64,000 nucleotides of DNA. Source: Ecdyonurus torrentis (lineage: Eukaryota > Arthropoda > Insecta > Ephemeroptera > Heptageniidae). The translations under genes and the position numbers were made by a program. The DNA lies in NCBI GenBank assembly GCA_949318235.1, contig OX439132.1:6096034-6160033 (forward strand), given 5' to 3'. Every line of letters begins with the position of its first letter. Within the stretch, counting starts at the first letter, position 1. Shown piece by piece: positions 1 through 20,365 of the stretch. The notes beneath the pieces were generated by a model. It was not told where the DNA came from, did no database searches, and saw only the letters and a program-made list of their open reading frames with translations.

Positions 1-331
1 TTACCACAATGCTTCCTCACTTGCTTAAAGTGTACTGTAGTCTTACATTGCACTACCATACTAAGCAACTGCAGATAAAGCTATTGCCTTTGCAAGGGTG
101 TTAACCAATGCAAAAAATTATGCAAACTGTGCCATTCAGATCTTCACCTAGCTATACGAACAAAAGGTGCTTCTTGGTTTTTCTTATTATTTTCGTTCAT
201 AAAATTTCCAAACAAAAATGGTTTCTATTTTTCTTTAAATCAATAAAATACAACAATAATATTCCCTTGAATATTATAATTATTTACATGCACTAAATCT
301 TGACAGTTCCAATGGTTCAGTATTATTAAAT

Positions 332-3300
332 TTATCCAAAAAGTAAAACCTTGTTATCATCTGAAGCAAATACTTGTGGACAAGGAGCAGCTAACTGAGC
401 ATCTCGATTCCATCCCCAACAATAGAGATCTCCTTGGTTTGTTACCGCAGCAGTGTGCCAACTTCCACATTCAACCTGAAAGTTGCAAATACTGTATTGA
501 AACTTATTGATACATCATTAATGCATTGAAATAAATTGACATTATATTTTGTGTTGCATATTTTACATATTACGGTCTTATATAAGATATACACACAGGT
601 ACTAGACAGGTGAGTTAAGTCTCCCTCTATTCGTGTTTGACTACCACAAAAACATCTTTGAATCTGACTGGCTGAGGCTGCCGCACCAGCTTAGTGATTG
701 GCTGGCACTTTTACTCTCCTCTTATTGCATGATATGAAGAATTTTACACTCTGTTGTCTCAAAAAGTATCTGTGATATCGCAGTCAAAATTTCATTATCA
801 GTTAAAATTAGCTCAATCGATGCGCATATCAAATTTCATTGGGTTCTATGGATTGTGAAAATATTTAATTTAACATGGGATAATATAGGCGCTTTTGAAT
901 CTCCTATGCTACCCATGTTGTTTTTACTCGGCTCCTAATCCTTATATCCTTATGAAATTTTGTATGTGATAAAATAAATTGTATAGACCCTGAAATTTTG
1001 AATGCGATATAACGGATACATTTTGAGATATTAACTATCGACATAAGACCTTAAGGTACACACTCACTTGTATCACACCCAAACCACTCAGGTCTTCCAC
1101 TCTAGTTGGCAGGCTTAAATTGTTTAGATCTCCGTGTCCTAACTGTCCCCGACTAGAGAATAAAAAAGCAAAAAAAAATATTAATGGTGCAAACATAAAT
1201 GGGGATAAGTGAATGTACTTACGTTGAGGTTCCCCAAGTATAAACGTCTCCTGAATCAGTTAAGGCAACACAATGTTCCTCTCCGCACGCCACAGACACA
1301 ACATAACCAGCAATCTCCACACTTTGTCCTGTACTAATATTTAGAACTTGACCATCAACTACAGCTAGAGTAATCTTGTCACTGCTAATGATATGTTGCA
1401 CTTTTTTGTTTTCCAATGTTTTCAAGGGATGCCAAATACCATTAGTGAGCTCCCACACAATTTCATTTTTTGATAGGGAAAATATTTTGTCTCCTCTGCA
1501 TATAATCTAAAAGAATGAAACAAAGCTATGATTAAGTCATTGTTGATACTTTATAATAATTATTTCAGTACAGTAGTAGGAGGACAAATAATTTTTAGGG
1601 GGTAATTTTATGTCATATTCTAAAAGAGTACATTTTGTACTGAACCGATACAGGCGTGAATTTTTAATTTTTGATTTCATTAAGTATTTTTATATAATTT
1701 TTGAAAGTCGCAAAATAGCGTCACAGGCTGCCACTTTTTCCTATGCTCTAGTATAGTTGCAGCCTGTGACATCATTTTGTGACTTTAAAAAATTAATTAA
1801 AAATACTTAATGAACTCAAAAAAGAGAAATTTTCATATTTATTGGTTCAGGACAATGTTCTCTTTTAGAATATGAAATAAAACTACACTTTCTAAATTTG
1901 TCTTTTTCATTTTAATAATATTATTATATATTATTGTTACGGATAGACTAAGTAAAACTGAAGATATCAGCCTGGCCTTCTATAATACCCCTGCATTTAA
2001 TATTAATAATATTAATGGGTGGAAAGGCCCAAACTGTACAGACAGGCATGTTTTTACCCGTTATGCGGTGCATGGTTTCCACCATGTAATCTGTCAAATT
2101 AAAGAATTTCACGAGTGTAATGATAAATGTGTATGTGTATTATGTAGTGGCCTATGTACTAGGTACCACTTACTGCATTGTCCATCTCGGACCCTATCAT
2201 TAAGTCAATATGCAAAAATGTAGACCTATATAAATATGTATATAAATATGTATAAGTACACCTTGGTGTTTAATAAATAAATAATTTAATTATATATTAA
2301 TAAGGGAAAAAATAAATATGTGACACAGAAAAACATATATAGATAGATAGAAAAAAGTTGTGGAAAATAATAAAGAAAATGATGGAAATACCAGCAAGGG
2401 CCTTACCACAATAGAAGTTCTATGGAGAGGTCAAGGTCTTGAGTGGCACAGAGTTATAGTTATATGTTTATATAACGGAGAGCAATGTAATGACATTATC
2501 AATCAAAGAAGAAAATTACTTGGACACATGGACACATCACAGAGTTGTGTATGAAGTATTGTATTCTTTCACTTTTCTTGTTTTGAACACGACTATGTGA
2601 TGTACTGTACTCAAGTAATTTTCTTCTTTGATTGACAATGTCATTACGATGACAAAGGCTCTTACAAGTAAGTACATAAATATTTTTATAACTATAAAAC
2701 TACAGATAACTATAATACTCTGTGCCACATAAGACCTTGACCTCTCCATAGAACTTCTACTGTGGTAAAGCCCTTGCAGGTATCTCTACACTTTTCCTTA
2801 TTATCAATCCTATCCTTGATGCTTTTTTTGTTTTTTTTTTTCATTACATTGAAAATTGGGGAAAAGGAAGATACATGCATGGTGAGCCTGGCTAACATGA
2901 TCGCCTTGCATGAGAGAAAATATTATTTCATATTATCCATAGTATTTTGTCACAAACATTACTTAAATACAGAATTCTACTCTGAACTGACAAATTTTTA
3001 TATACATACCTCCTTGAAGAGTTCTGACTTTGGTAAATTTGACTCTATCCTTTGTTCTGGAATGCCATCAACAAACCCTAACACTGTTGAGGATATTTCT
3101 GAAAGCGTTTAATGTATCATTGTTATTATAATTTCATGATCAGTGCAGCATAAATTTAAATGTTCATCTTTTATGATCTTTATCCTTACGACTCAGTGAA
3201 ATTAACCTTTTTAGTGCGTGGACAACATTTACATTTTTACATATCGGCAGTGTTCCGCTATATCGGCTGATGTCCACTAGACAAATTTTTTTTTGTCTGA

Positions 3301-4849
3301 TTGACCCCAAATTTTGGATTTTTGCATTTCAGGTCATTTGCAGCAAAAAAAAAAAAAAAAGTTTCAATATAAGTGGACATTGGAACGGAATATAGCTGAA
3401 CGATGTCGATAAGTACCTATTACTTTAACAGAGATGTAAGACATTGTCAAATTACGTTAACCACAATGGTTAGGGCAATTTCCTTTATTTTACCAGGCTA
3501 CTTCATACCCTATGTTAAATTGTGTCTCCGTTTTCAATCAGTTGTCTGTTCGCGTTCACCAGGAGGCTCTGGCTGACATCGCGAACACCCCACCCACCCA
3601 CCCTCACACGATGCATTCGAACACTCATCCCTCCCTTTTGTATATAACATTTTGCCTTTTTCTTATAAATATATTTTTTTCTTTTGCGCGATCTTTTTCA
3701 AGAGGAGGTGAAAACTATAATGCATTACTTGACTTCTAATTGTCGTAGAATCATGAATGAAACGAGAAAATAAGCTATTTTTTTTTCCAAAACTATATAA
3801 TAAATGATAAAATTAAGGCTATCATGAATATTTAAGAAAGTTAATATTTCGATTGAACTTTTATTACTCGGTTTCATGCTGTGACTACCCTTTTCGGTCC
3901 TTTTCGGGAGGGAGCGAAAAATATCAATCCATTTACTTGACTTCTAACTGTTGTAGAATCACGAATGAAACGAGAAAATAACTTATTTTTTTTACAAAAC
4001 TATTTAATAAATGATAAAATTAAGGCTATCATGAATATTTGAGAAAGTTAATATTTCGATTGAATTTTTATTACTCTTGCGATTTCACGCTGTGACTACC
4101 CTAAATACCCTTCCGGTTGCCTCGTCCCCCTCCTCCCCCGTTGGAGGGAGATTGTAAACTTTTCTTTCATACTGAAAAAGACCTTTCGAGAGTAAGAAAA
4201 AGGGACAATGTGTACAACTACTGCCATCCAGTGAACAGAAACACGATGAGAAAAAACGGCGACATTCCGTCCATGGTCTAGAGTTATATATATTCTTTAT
4301 TATATGATTTTACTATGTAATTTCAAAGAAAATTAACATATCAGATCATATACATACATATCAGTATGCATGTATACTTATTGTATGATATGGTTCTTTA
4401 AAGTATGATCATGTAATTACATGTATGTATGTATGTATGTATATTACATTGTACTGCTTAAACACAGAAAGTTACAAGCATTAACATAGCAACATAGCCA
4501 CAAAGATAACATAGGTCAAGATATAGAAAGGGTGGCAAAAAACATGTTAAAATGTTGCCTTTTACTTCCTTTGTTTGTAACTTTATGTGTTCGCATCTGT
4601 ACACAACGCTGTTAATTGACATGTTATGGTGTGAATAGAAATGTTAAAGAGAATTGCAATAAATTAACTTGCAAATGTACCGGTATGTATGTATATAGTT
4701 AGCTTACGTGTAGAGCACAAGAGGCTTACAGTACTCCAACTGCATGTAGCAGCACTGAGATTTACACCAAGGCTGAAAGCAGCACCATAATATGCATCCT
4801 CAGGACCAAGTTGTCCGTGTCCTGCAAAACCCCAATAAAGTGCTCGCAT
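332..4849 (-). CDS. RCCD1: RCC1 domain-containing protein 1-like (RCC1 beta-propeller repeats), 4 coding exons
   Basis: Exons read on the minus strand: 4849-4708, about 1493-1223 (acceptor could be 1507/1508), 1152-1068 and 475-332. With the 1493 acceptor all phases match and give 213 residues. RCC1-repeat signatures are visible: WGFAGHGQLGPED in exon 1, then ACGEEHCVALTDSGDVYTWG, RGQLGHGDLNNL and VECGSWHTAAVTNQGDLYCW. RCCD1-family proteins act with the KDM8 demethylase in chromosome segregation (family knowledge). An acceptor-like site lies just 5' of the ATG (TTTCAG ending at 4855), so an upstream non-coding exon or trans-splice is likely. The model is much shorter than the roughly 376-residue human protein. 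Either it is truncated, or the last exon uses a donor inside the coding sequence (CAA|GTATTT, near 365) and continues beyond the left edge. The exon 1 to exon 2 junction is the weakest part. Confidence 0.8.
1601..1890. mobile_element. Palindromic MITE in RCCD1 intron
   Basis: The left half, starting with TCATATTCTAAAAGAG, is repeated in inverted orientation at the right end (1855-1885). The arms share about 120 bp, meeting near the paired motifs GTCACAGGCTGCCAC and GCAGCCTGTGAC at 1720-1775. No coding potential is visible. It is interpreted as a non-autonomous foldback or MITE element. Superfamily is not assigned because clean target duplications are not evident. Confidence 0.7.
2175..2240 (+). 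repeat. Short dispersed repeat (copy 1)
   Basis: About 50 bp containing TGTCCATCTCGGACCCTATC is found inverted at 17895-17942 with only a few mismatches. No function or family is recognised. Confidence 0.6.
2362..2808. mobile_element. MITE family A, full copy with long inverted repeats
   Basis: The left end carries ACCAGCAAGGGCCTTACC followed by AGAAGTTCTATGGAGAGGTC. The same sequence returns inverted at 2745-2790. Inner arms (ATTATCAATCAAAGAAG near 2496 and its inverse near 2630) also pair. The same family occurs at 38430-39356 and as a half copy at 57565-57790. It lies in the long RCCD1 intron and does not encode a protein. Confidence 0.75.
3230..3420. repeat. Imperfect inverted repeat around poly(T)/poly(A)
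   Basis: The motifs CGCTATATCGGC and TGATGTCCACT on the left have imperfect inverted partners near 3370-3410 (GTGGACATTGGAACGG, ATAGCTGAACGATG). It is probably a degraded MITE in the RCCD1 intron. The arms are diverged, so confidence is limited. Confidence 0.4.
3700..4105 (+). repeat. Tandem duplication, two ~208-bp units
   Basis: Two adjacent direct copies, roughly 3700-3891 and 3905-4101, share long stretches such as ACTTGACTTCTAA, ATGAATGAAACGAGAAAATAA/ACGAATGAAACGAG and GTTAATATTTCGATTGAA, each ending CTGTGACTACCC. Equivalent positions are about 208 bp apart. No open reading frame supports a gene. It sits in the RCCD1 intron. Confidence 0.75.
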
Positions 4850-4861
4850 TGATTCTGAAAT

Positions 4862-5549
4862 TAGAAACCACACAAACTGTAAAATTATCATTCAATATGA
4901 TATGTACATACAACGTATCGTGTATATATGTAATGTATATGTATGTACATTGTACATACCAAAACCCACCAAACTCAGAATCAGCTCAGAAAGTATCAGA
5001 ACCTGTTCAGAACTCAACAACAACAAAAACTACACCAGCTGACTTGTTTTTTGTTATTTCCCGCTTCTTCTTCTCCCCCTGTTCTCCCCTGTTCTCCCCT
5101 CCCCGATGAGCAAAATAGCAGCGTAATGTATCTTTCATGATGGCAGCCATTCGTTTAAAATAAAAAAGTGTTACCTTTTTCTTCCGTTAAAAGTTATTTT
5201 GCTATTTTTTTAGTGCGAGGTAAGATTTATTAACTAATCTTTTGTAAATTATATAACTTAAATATATGAAGTTTTAATAAGTTATAAATTATGTTCTGAT
5301 TAAGTCAGTAATAATTATAAATTAGTACAAAAATAATGGTCCTAAATGGAACAGTAAACAGATTGCGTGGGTAGAAGTGGGAGGATTACAGGTTGTTTAT
5401 TTAGGAATGTTTTAACTAAAGATGACTTCATCGACTTCATAACCTTGATGATGTAATCTTCTTACTTATCAACGGTTTTTTTTTGGTCCATACGTTAAAG
5501 ACTAATTTTTTTTTGGTTTGCTTTTGTGTTTGTTTTTAGATATAAGACC
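4862..5549. promoter_or_regulatory. Divergent promoter region between RCCD1 and PRR11
   Basis: The two start codons face away from each other about 700 bp apart, so both promoters must lie here. Visible elements are a pyrimidine-rich CT block (5065-5105), a YY1-like palindrome TGATGGCAGCCAT (5138-5150) and a consensus donor GCGAG|GTAAGA at 5219/5220. That donor would end a non-coding first exon of PRR11, spliced to the acceptor TTTTTAG at 5539. Promoter activity is inferred, not shown. Confidence 0.6.
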
Positions 5550-7781
5550 ATGCCTTCAGGAAGAAAAAGTAAAAATAAACAACGCAAAAGACGCAAGCAT
5601 CACAAGCAGTTATTAGAGAAGTCAAGACGATCAAGAGACGAAGAGGTAAATAGCATTTTAGAAAAGACAGATGTCATTGCACATTTACCCCGCAATGGAA
5701 GCTTTCATCAAATATCGACAAGCACCACCCGAACATTGGAATTTGATATGTTTGATGGGTTATTAGGAGAAGATGACATGATATTACCAGATTGCATATT
5801 TGGATCACCTTCAAAAACTCTAAGCTCCTCTTGCTTTAGTACTCCTAAAAGAAATATTGGTTACGTAGAATTGGATGTAAAGAAAAGCAAACGCTCCTTA
5901 TCATCACCTTCCACAGTTGCGTCTGTATTCTTGAGTCCAATATCAAGCAAAAGCGAGGATGAACCATGGACTGCTTTAGATGATGGGTCATTAGTGATCA
6001 CCTCCTCTATAAAACTTGCTGCAATAGAATCTAGCATCTGGCTTCGTTTAATAAAATACACTCAGCACTTGCTAACTACTGTCCCAAATTTCTTTTCCAA
6101 AATTTGCTCTTGGGTTAAATTTATGTTGACTACTGTGGGAAATGCGTCTTATAGTGTAATTAAAACTGACTCGATTGAATTAAATAAACATTCTTCTACA
6201 AGGGAAACTATAGATACAGTAATAAAAGAGAATTCTTCTGTAAACAATGATGTTTTCATGGAAAAATTAAATACAATTTTGGCAGTTGTGACTCGTCTAG
6301 AAGAAAAACATGACCTGTTACTTGCAAAAGTAACAGGCTTGGAACAATGTGTCGAGAGACTGAAGGTTCAACCAGCAACAAGTGCGTCACTTCCTCCCCC
6401 TCCTCCACCATTGCCTCCCCCATTACCTCTAGCTTGTGCAATAACAACACCCTTGGCATCCTTAGAAAAGCGACCTGCTAGAAAATCAGTGTTAAATGAA
6501 GCAACACCTAGACCAAGTATTACACTACAGGATATTCTCAGCGTACAACTGAAAAAGACTCCAGCACCAAGACCTGTAAGTAATACCTACAAATATTTTT
6601 ATGTAAAAGAAATTTATAATTGTATGTTTAATATTAGAAAAATATTTAGAAAATAGTTGGTAGAGATTAGAGCACGTTGAATTGAAAATTAATAAAACGC
6701 GAAAATTCTCTAATTTAAATAGTAAATTGGGACTAGGGATCAAATATTCTAGCTTGAGCTAGTTAAAAAGTAGACGTTAAAGGGATGGAGGTATAGTATC
6801 AAAATAAAATACGATGTGCCTAGCATCTCACGTTCTCACACTACGTCAAAGACACAACATTATAAAACAGCATCAGACTTACTCTTTGCCTTAGACCGGT
6901 TTCGTCCTTTACCTAGGGGTTCTAGGGGGTTACTGAAATTAAAGTCCATAGAAAATACAAAGTACTGTACTCTCACTCCATAAGAAATACAGTACTGTAT
7001 TAATAAATTTTGTTCATCGTTGAATGGTCAAGATTGCCATTTAACTGCATGTTTTTTGAGAGAGGTTTTTAATGGTTTTGGTGAAAGTACCTGGCATTTT
7101 CTAGAGATGTTGGAGGAAATGAAGCATCTACGTATAACTGAAGTTGTAAAAAAAAAATTCTATGTGTAACAGTAAAACGCAAGTTATAGCTGCTTCATTT
7201 TCCCATCATCACTTTGCAAGTATTGCTGGGCTCTGAGATTGTTTATTTATTCACTAACCCCACTTGCTTTTTACAAGATTTCAATTGATACTTGCATATT
7301 TTATGCCATCATGTAATATAAGTGACTAATACATACCCTTGATATGTACAGTACTCTTAAGTGCTTGGTCTGAGTTAGAAATAACGTCTTTCTCACAAAG
7401 TATCCTTGTCAATATTTGTATGTATTTTTCTGTCTTTGAATTTTTCATTAGTATGTACTGTAACATAAAAGAAATTACTGTATGCAATTTAAAATATAGG
7501 CTAAATAAATTTTTCAACCTTTTTTTTGGGGGGTATTATTATTGATATAAAATGATACCAATATAAATAAACGGGTGCAATGTTGACAAACATTTAATTT
7601 ATTTTCTTATAACATAATGTTACAGATTGATAAAACATCACAACTAAATGGATCACGTGGACCACTGGTTTCTGTTGACATGCTACGAGCTGTTAAACTC
7701 AAGCCCTCACAACTTCGTAGAAGAAGTATTGAGAGACCATTGCAGTCACCATCTGCTGTATTCAAAATACGCTCTCCTTAA
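5550..7781 (+). CDS. PRR11: Proline-rich protein 11 homologue, 2 coding exons
   Basis: Coding exons 5550-6575 and 7626-7781 join in phase 0 (CCT|GTAAGT to ACAG|ATT) and give 393 residues, close to the 360 of human PRR11. The ATG at 5550 follows an acceptor TTTTTAG, so it is preferred to the in-frame upstream ATG at 5526. Visible features are a very basic N terminus (KNKQRKRRKHHK), a hydrophobic stretch around residues 163-200, a predicted coiled coil at about 234-272, a polyproline run at about 281-295, and two short family motifs: ITLQDILSVQLKKT (about 323-336) and, in the last exon, PLVSVDMLRAVKLKP. The two motifs match the paired ITVKDLL..LKK and VTVSDLQ..TLKP motifs of vertebrate PRR11. 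The family is linked to S-to-M progression and chromatin/actin organisation. It is divergent with RCCD1. Confidence 0.85.
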
Positions 7782-8694
7782 GTTAACGTTAAATGTGTAT
7801 GTATATAAAGTGGTGTTTTGTATTTCTCTATCTAATAACAATTAATCCAGTGATATAACTGACCAGGAATGTATTTTTGTGGCTACAGTTTTAGAAATAA
7901 GTTAGTAAGACAAATTATAAATCTATATCAACAAAGCCCAGTAAAAAGGTTGTCAATAATATGTGGGCACAAATGGTTTTAGAAAAAGAAAGAAAGAAGA
8001 AGGGGGGGAAAAAGGTATAAGAATATTTAGAAGTCGGTAAAATTGAGGATGACATTTGACATAAACTTTTGCAAAGTTGATGTTTCCTATATTATAATAT
8101 TATGGAAAATGTGCTTCAATATTAATATTTTACTACTACATTAATCACCATTTAACTAATTTGCTGCTTTGCAAAACTTGTCACTATAGCTACCATTTTT
8201 TTTTTTTTTTTAATTATTTAAAAAAATTTTAATGCATTATTATTTGTTAAGTACAATAATAAGGCAGTATGTACTTAAAACTTTTATCTACAATAGACAT
8301 TGGAACATGGTTAAGAGTAAAGATTGTAACGGGAATTAATGCATGAAATACATACTTTCATACATATTTACAATATAATTCAGTGGTTGATTGTTAGTGA
8401 ACGTACTTATAAATTATTTTTCTACAAATAAATACTTATATTTATATTTTTATAAATATTTACTAAAGAAATAGAAGTATTTGTGTTTAGATATGCTTCA
8501 ATTAAAGGGAAATGGATAGAAAATTGAGCAAACAAAATGTTTGGTGTCAAGTTGTTACAAACACGGAAATAGTGTCACTGTGATCTATGTCCAAACATTA
8601 AAGTTCTCAGTTACAACAAGGTTCAGACTAACTTCCAAAGTAAAATATCACACTTCAACCTCTCAATTTTTGAATTAACAGAGACTGTTACGTG

Positions 8695-8775
8695 ATAATA
8701 AAAATAAATAAATAAATAAATTTATTGATCAGAAGATTACATAGTAATATAGATCTTGTCACATAAACAGCATAA
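8695..8775 (-). repeat. LINE 3'-tail fragment
   Basis: Read on the minus strand this ends in an ATTTATTTATT tail after GATCTATATTACTATGTAATC. The same block is at 9665-9745, and a diverged copy is at 16290-16470. Repeated 3' ends with a simple AATA-type tail are typical of 5'-truncated non-LTR retrotransposons. The parent element is not identified. Confidence 0.55.
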
Positions 8776-9664
8776 AAGTTTTCACATATTTCAAAAATTT
8801 GCTTAACAAAATTTGGCCCATTTAAATAAAATAAGATAATGTGGGAACACCTAAAAGTTATCCCAAGTTATCCCCAATAAATTTATTTTTACTCTATAAT
8901 GAAAAAAAAAAATCCTTTACTATGTGAATTGGAAAATATCACTTGATTTTTCTACATTTTTTTAATATTCCACAGTAAATACCAATTTATATATACCTGC
9001 TACAAACGATCTTTGTAAAAATAATTTTTATTTATTTATTATTATTATTTTTTAAATAAGTAGGTTTATAGAATCATTTAAATGTAATGCTGAATCTAAT
9101 TTTTTTTCTTTTTTTTTTTCTTTTGATTTTTATTGATTAACACAGTATTTTGATTTCTGTATTTTCTGTGAAGGATATTTGTTACTGCTTTTATATAATT
9201 TAATTGTTTTATTTTTTTTTATTTTTTTTTTCTTGTAATTTAAATATTAATACGTAAAATATATTATGTGCCTTGAAAATTTAAACACAAATTGAAGTAC
9301 AAAGACTATTAAAGTTAAAGATTTGTGCCATAATACTTATAATTTGTGAGTAAATACATATGTAAATATTATAGAACTGATAGAACATTACAGCATTAAA
9401 TGAAATTTGTTATATAAAATATATATTTTTAGCTTGTAAAGTGTTATAAAGTCATAATTTAGTACAACATGTTGCTGGCTTCTAAGTTGTCGGAAAAAAT
9501 GCAGACAAATTATATCGAGTAATAATCTGCAAACAAACTTTATTCAGCGATAGAAAATTTTTACTTTAAGTTTTTTATTAAGTCCAAGAGTAAAGCTTTT
9601 ATAGAACTAATAATCTCTCATGTGCTTTTTTTAGATATTAAGGTATGTATTAGGTATATAATAT

Positions 9665-9960
9665 ATATAAATAAAATAAATAAATTTATTGATTAGAAGA
9701 TTACATAGTAATATAGATCTTGTCACATAAACAGCATGCAAAAACTACAATAGAACATATCTACAAATATACAAAAAACATTACGTCTCCTTACATATAT
9801 CAATTACTGTGTGCGTACCTTTTGAGACATTTAGGAAATTTTCCTGCTCAATGTTAAAAAATTCCTTTAAGTTATACAAGGCACAATTGCACATCAAGTT
9901 TACCATTATTTTCCTCACATTTTTTTCATTGCAATTTTAGTTATAGGTTTAGGATAGGGG
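9665..9960 (-). repeat. LINE 3'-tail fragment, longer copy
   Basis: Shares the minus-strand terminal block and AAAT tail with 8695-8775. It extends further, including CATATATCAATTACTGTGTGCG, which resembles CACATATCAGTCATTTTGTGCG in the 16290-16490 copy. No coding sequence remains. Confidence 0.55.
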
Positions 9961-10004
9961 TTAGGTTGATAAAATTGGGGGTAAAATTGAGGGGGGGGGG
10001 GGGG

Positions 10005-10192
10005 GAGAAACCACCGAAAGGGACTCTTCATTATGGTACAATCATTCCAATAAAAAATGAAATTGTATTGGCTTATGGCCATTCAATGCAATCAGATGAC
10101 GCAAAACTCTATCTAAATACATGTTATTCCCATATATGCCAATACTCAATAGAATTTCATTTTTTATTGGAATGACTGTACTGGTTTCACCT
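10005..10192. mobile_element. Hairpin MITE-like element
   Basis: CATTCCAATAAAAAATGAAAT near 10044 recurs inverted near 10148-10175, giving arms of about 45 bp. The left outer edge (CCGAAAGGGACTCTTCA) resembles the tip of MITE family B near 62250. No target duplication could be assigned. Confidence 0.5.
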
Positions 10193-11628
10193 ATATTTTT
10201 ATTTCAAATTTATCATGTGCTTTTTTAGTTTAATTATTCAATAATGCAAGCATGGATACATATTATGGTATTTGTGTACAATAAAAAAAAAGTAAAGAGA
10301 GAGAGTGAGAGGGGGGGGGGGGGGGGGAGGTAAAAAAGCTTTTGATCAATTTTGGGTAACAGTCCCTTGTTTTGAGCCTACCATCACTTTTTTGGGTATT
10401 TAATATTAAAACAAAAGTAAAAATATAGTCAAAATGATTTCTCAAAGGAAATATATTGCAGCACAGCTTAGACAATACTTTTTTATATTAATATTATTAA
10501 TATTTTTTAGTTCAGTTTCCAATACTCATAGCTTGATCAATAAGCTTGAATATTTATAATTTCTGTTGAATATTTTCTTTGTTTCAGAATTTATAATTTT
10601 ACTTGTGAATAATTTTTTTTTTTTTAATTTGTATTTTTCCAAGGATTCATGGTAATTCTAGTATTTCATATTGCATTTTCTTCAGGCTATATCTGTCCAT
10701 CTGTTTCAGTGATCTGTCCTAAAACTTAAGTATAGATCAGTAATTGCATAATGAAGACTTGTCTACATGTGTGATTTTGACAAATTTTGTGATAAAACTA
10801 TAAATAAATGTTTCACATCTATATGTATTGAAAATTAGTACATAAATTACCCTCTACCATAAACAAACTTATACATCATATATTAAAAAGGTATATATTA
10901 TGTATTTTTAATAATATATATAGCTGTAAAATGCATAAAGAATTTCTTTTGGTGATGACATAACATTATTTTTTTATGTGCAATTCTGAGAGTTTAAAAT
11001 TTTTAAATAAAGTACGTACCTTTTTTATTTAATATTTGCTCTGAAATATTATTATATAACTAAAACAATAATATAATATTAGATATGCCATAAAGTGATG
11101 CTACTGCTTATTCACTATCAAATAAATTCTTTTGATTTTTATTGGTCTTTATTGTGCTCTCGTGATTATTTCATGTATAGTGATGATACTGATGATATCG
11201 TCACGAGAGCGACAAGTGTTCCATGAATATAGACTAGATCTAATTAAAGGTATAGCAGAAGAATCACAGAAATGCAATTTCACATGTCTGATTATTATAC
11301 ATATTTTGTTTTATTTTATTTTCAACTTGATCGGCTCATTGCTCATTTTATCATGTAGCATGTAGTATTATTCAGGTATATCTATCTTTCACTGCTGCAG
11401 AATATTATTATTATGTGCGCTTTAATTGATAGCACTGACAATGAGTGATTACTTCGCATTGATCATGATATCATGATCAAGAAAGTATGGATCATATTTA
11501 TGAGCATTGGTTGATTATTAATCCATTTTTATAAATCATCATTAATCATCAATTAATGTCCCTTTTGCTGTTTAAACCTGGTTTAAACTCCGCGCTGTAA
11601 AAATCAAACAAATGAGTTGCGTTTTTCA

Positions 11629-11638
11629 TTTCCCGCGC
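11629..11638 (+). promoter_or_regulatory. E2F-type site upstream of LRWD1
   Basis: TTTCCCGCGC matches the E2F consensus TTTSSCGC and lies about 150 bp before the LRWD1 start codon, in a locally GC-richer island (11575-11660) within AT-rich DNA. Control of origin-licensing genes by E2F is established knowledge. Use of this site is inferred. Confidence 0.55.
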
Positions 11639-11786
11639 GTTTTTTCATTCAGCTGCTTTTTGTTTACTTTTGAGTCCTGAAGTTCAGGTTCTGAATCGTT
11701 CTAAATCCTGAATTTCTGCTGAATCCGAAGAAGTGGAGGTGAGAACGTGAGAACTGAAAAGCCGGCTTGAAGAGGTTTATAAAAAA

Positions 11787-19331
<7,545 letters not shown>

Positions 19332-20059
19332 CTTTTATGGACTTTCAGATTATTATTATGATAATTAAGGGGGTGGGGGAATCAACTTTGCAATAGTTGC
19401 ACAAAATGCAAGCCAAGCCCATTTTCTAACCCTAAGCTTGCTCTGTGCTCAAGTATGAGCATAAGTAATAATGAGCGAGTTTACATGTACCTCTTTGCAA
19501 CTTATAATACTGTATTATTTGTTTAATTTAGGAGCAGATTCAAATATGTTCTCTCTATCTCTCTATCTGGCATCCTGCCAGTAATAGCTCCCAAATTTTC
19601 AAAATATATGTTCTACTTAATTTATCAATCAAGGTTACTATTATTTTGTAGACATTTACTGTATTTATAAAATAATTGAAAGAACTGTTTTTGATCATCT
19701 CTTGATGAGTCATGTTATATAATTTAATTATAGTAGGGATAATAACTCTTTAATATTGTGCATCAACATCAATACAATAGGACATGGTTTGTAGCAGTCC
19801 AACACACTGTTAAGAAGTTTAGCTCTAACTTAAAAAAATGATAGACCAACCTGGTCTTATTTTATGTTACACACATGTTGCACATATAAATCAACCCCCC
19901 ACTATCCCTGCTTCCAAATATGAATGCTGATTCCTTCCATTATGTACTGTTGCTCTCTTTATCACCATCTTTCCCCCTGCCATACCTGTACACTATAAAA
20001 TGCCAGTAAAGCCATATCATTTATGGTTACTTTGAGTATGTACGGGTTGAAGAAGACAC

Positions 20060-20365
20060 AAGACACACACACCTCATAGGAAAAAATAGTTACAAACCAT
20101 TATGAAGTCCGTAGGGACAAGAAGATCTTGGTGGCACAGTTAGCCAAAACATTTACATTGATCAAGATGTTTTGGTAGCCCTCTTGTTTAATTGCTAAGA
20201 GTGTAATTATTACACTCTTAAGTAAAACTGAAGAAGAGCGAGCCGTCACCCATAAAACATCTAATTGTAAATACTTGTGTTAAGTGTGCCAATAAGATCG
20301 TAGCCTAGCGGTACAGACTTCATTGAGGTAAAGTGCTTGTTGGTTTCCTTGTTCTTTCCTTTGAT
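20060..20365. mobile_element. MITE related to family A/B
   Basis: Left GAAGTCCGTAGGGAC and GATCTTGGTGGCACAGTTA recur inverted on the right as GCACACTTAACAC/GATCTTATTGGC with GAAGTCTGTACCG. Outer ends resemble the AGGAAA..CCAACAAGCACTTTACC edge found at 51530-52135. Confidence 0.55.

Larger units (their letters stand above)
7782..11580. other. Intergenic, AT-rich, no gene recognised
   Basis: Between PRR11 and the LRWD1 promoter the sequence is A/T runs, two LINE 3'-tail fragments (8695-8775, 9665-9960), a hairpin element (10005-10192), two poly(G) tracts (9991-10004, 10309-10327) and small palindromes near 11145-11215. The longest open frames are short, low-complexity or hydrophobic and have no recognisable homology. 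Confidence 0.6.

Noticed and set aside
590..1060. Possible inverted repeat around GGTCTTAT motifs in the RCCD1 intron
   Set aside because: Only about 8-10 bp pair convincingly; too short to claim an element.
11132..11365. 77-residue hydrophobic frame upstream of LRWD1
   Set aside because: AT-rich, spans a small palindrome, no homology or splice partners; likely chance.
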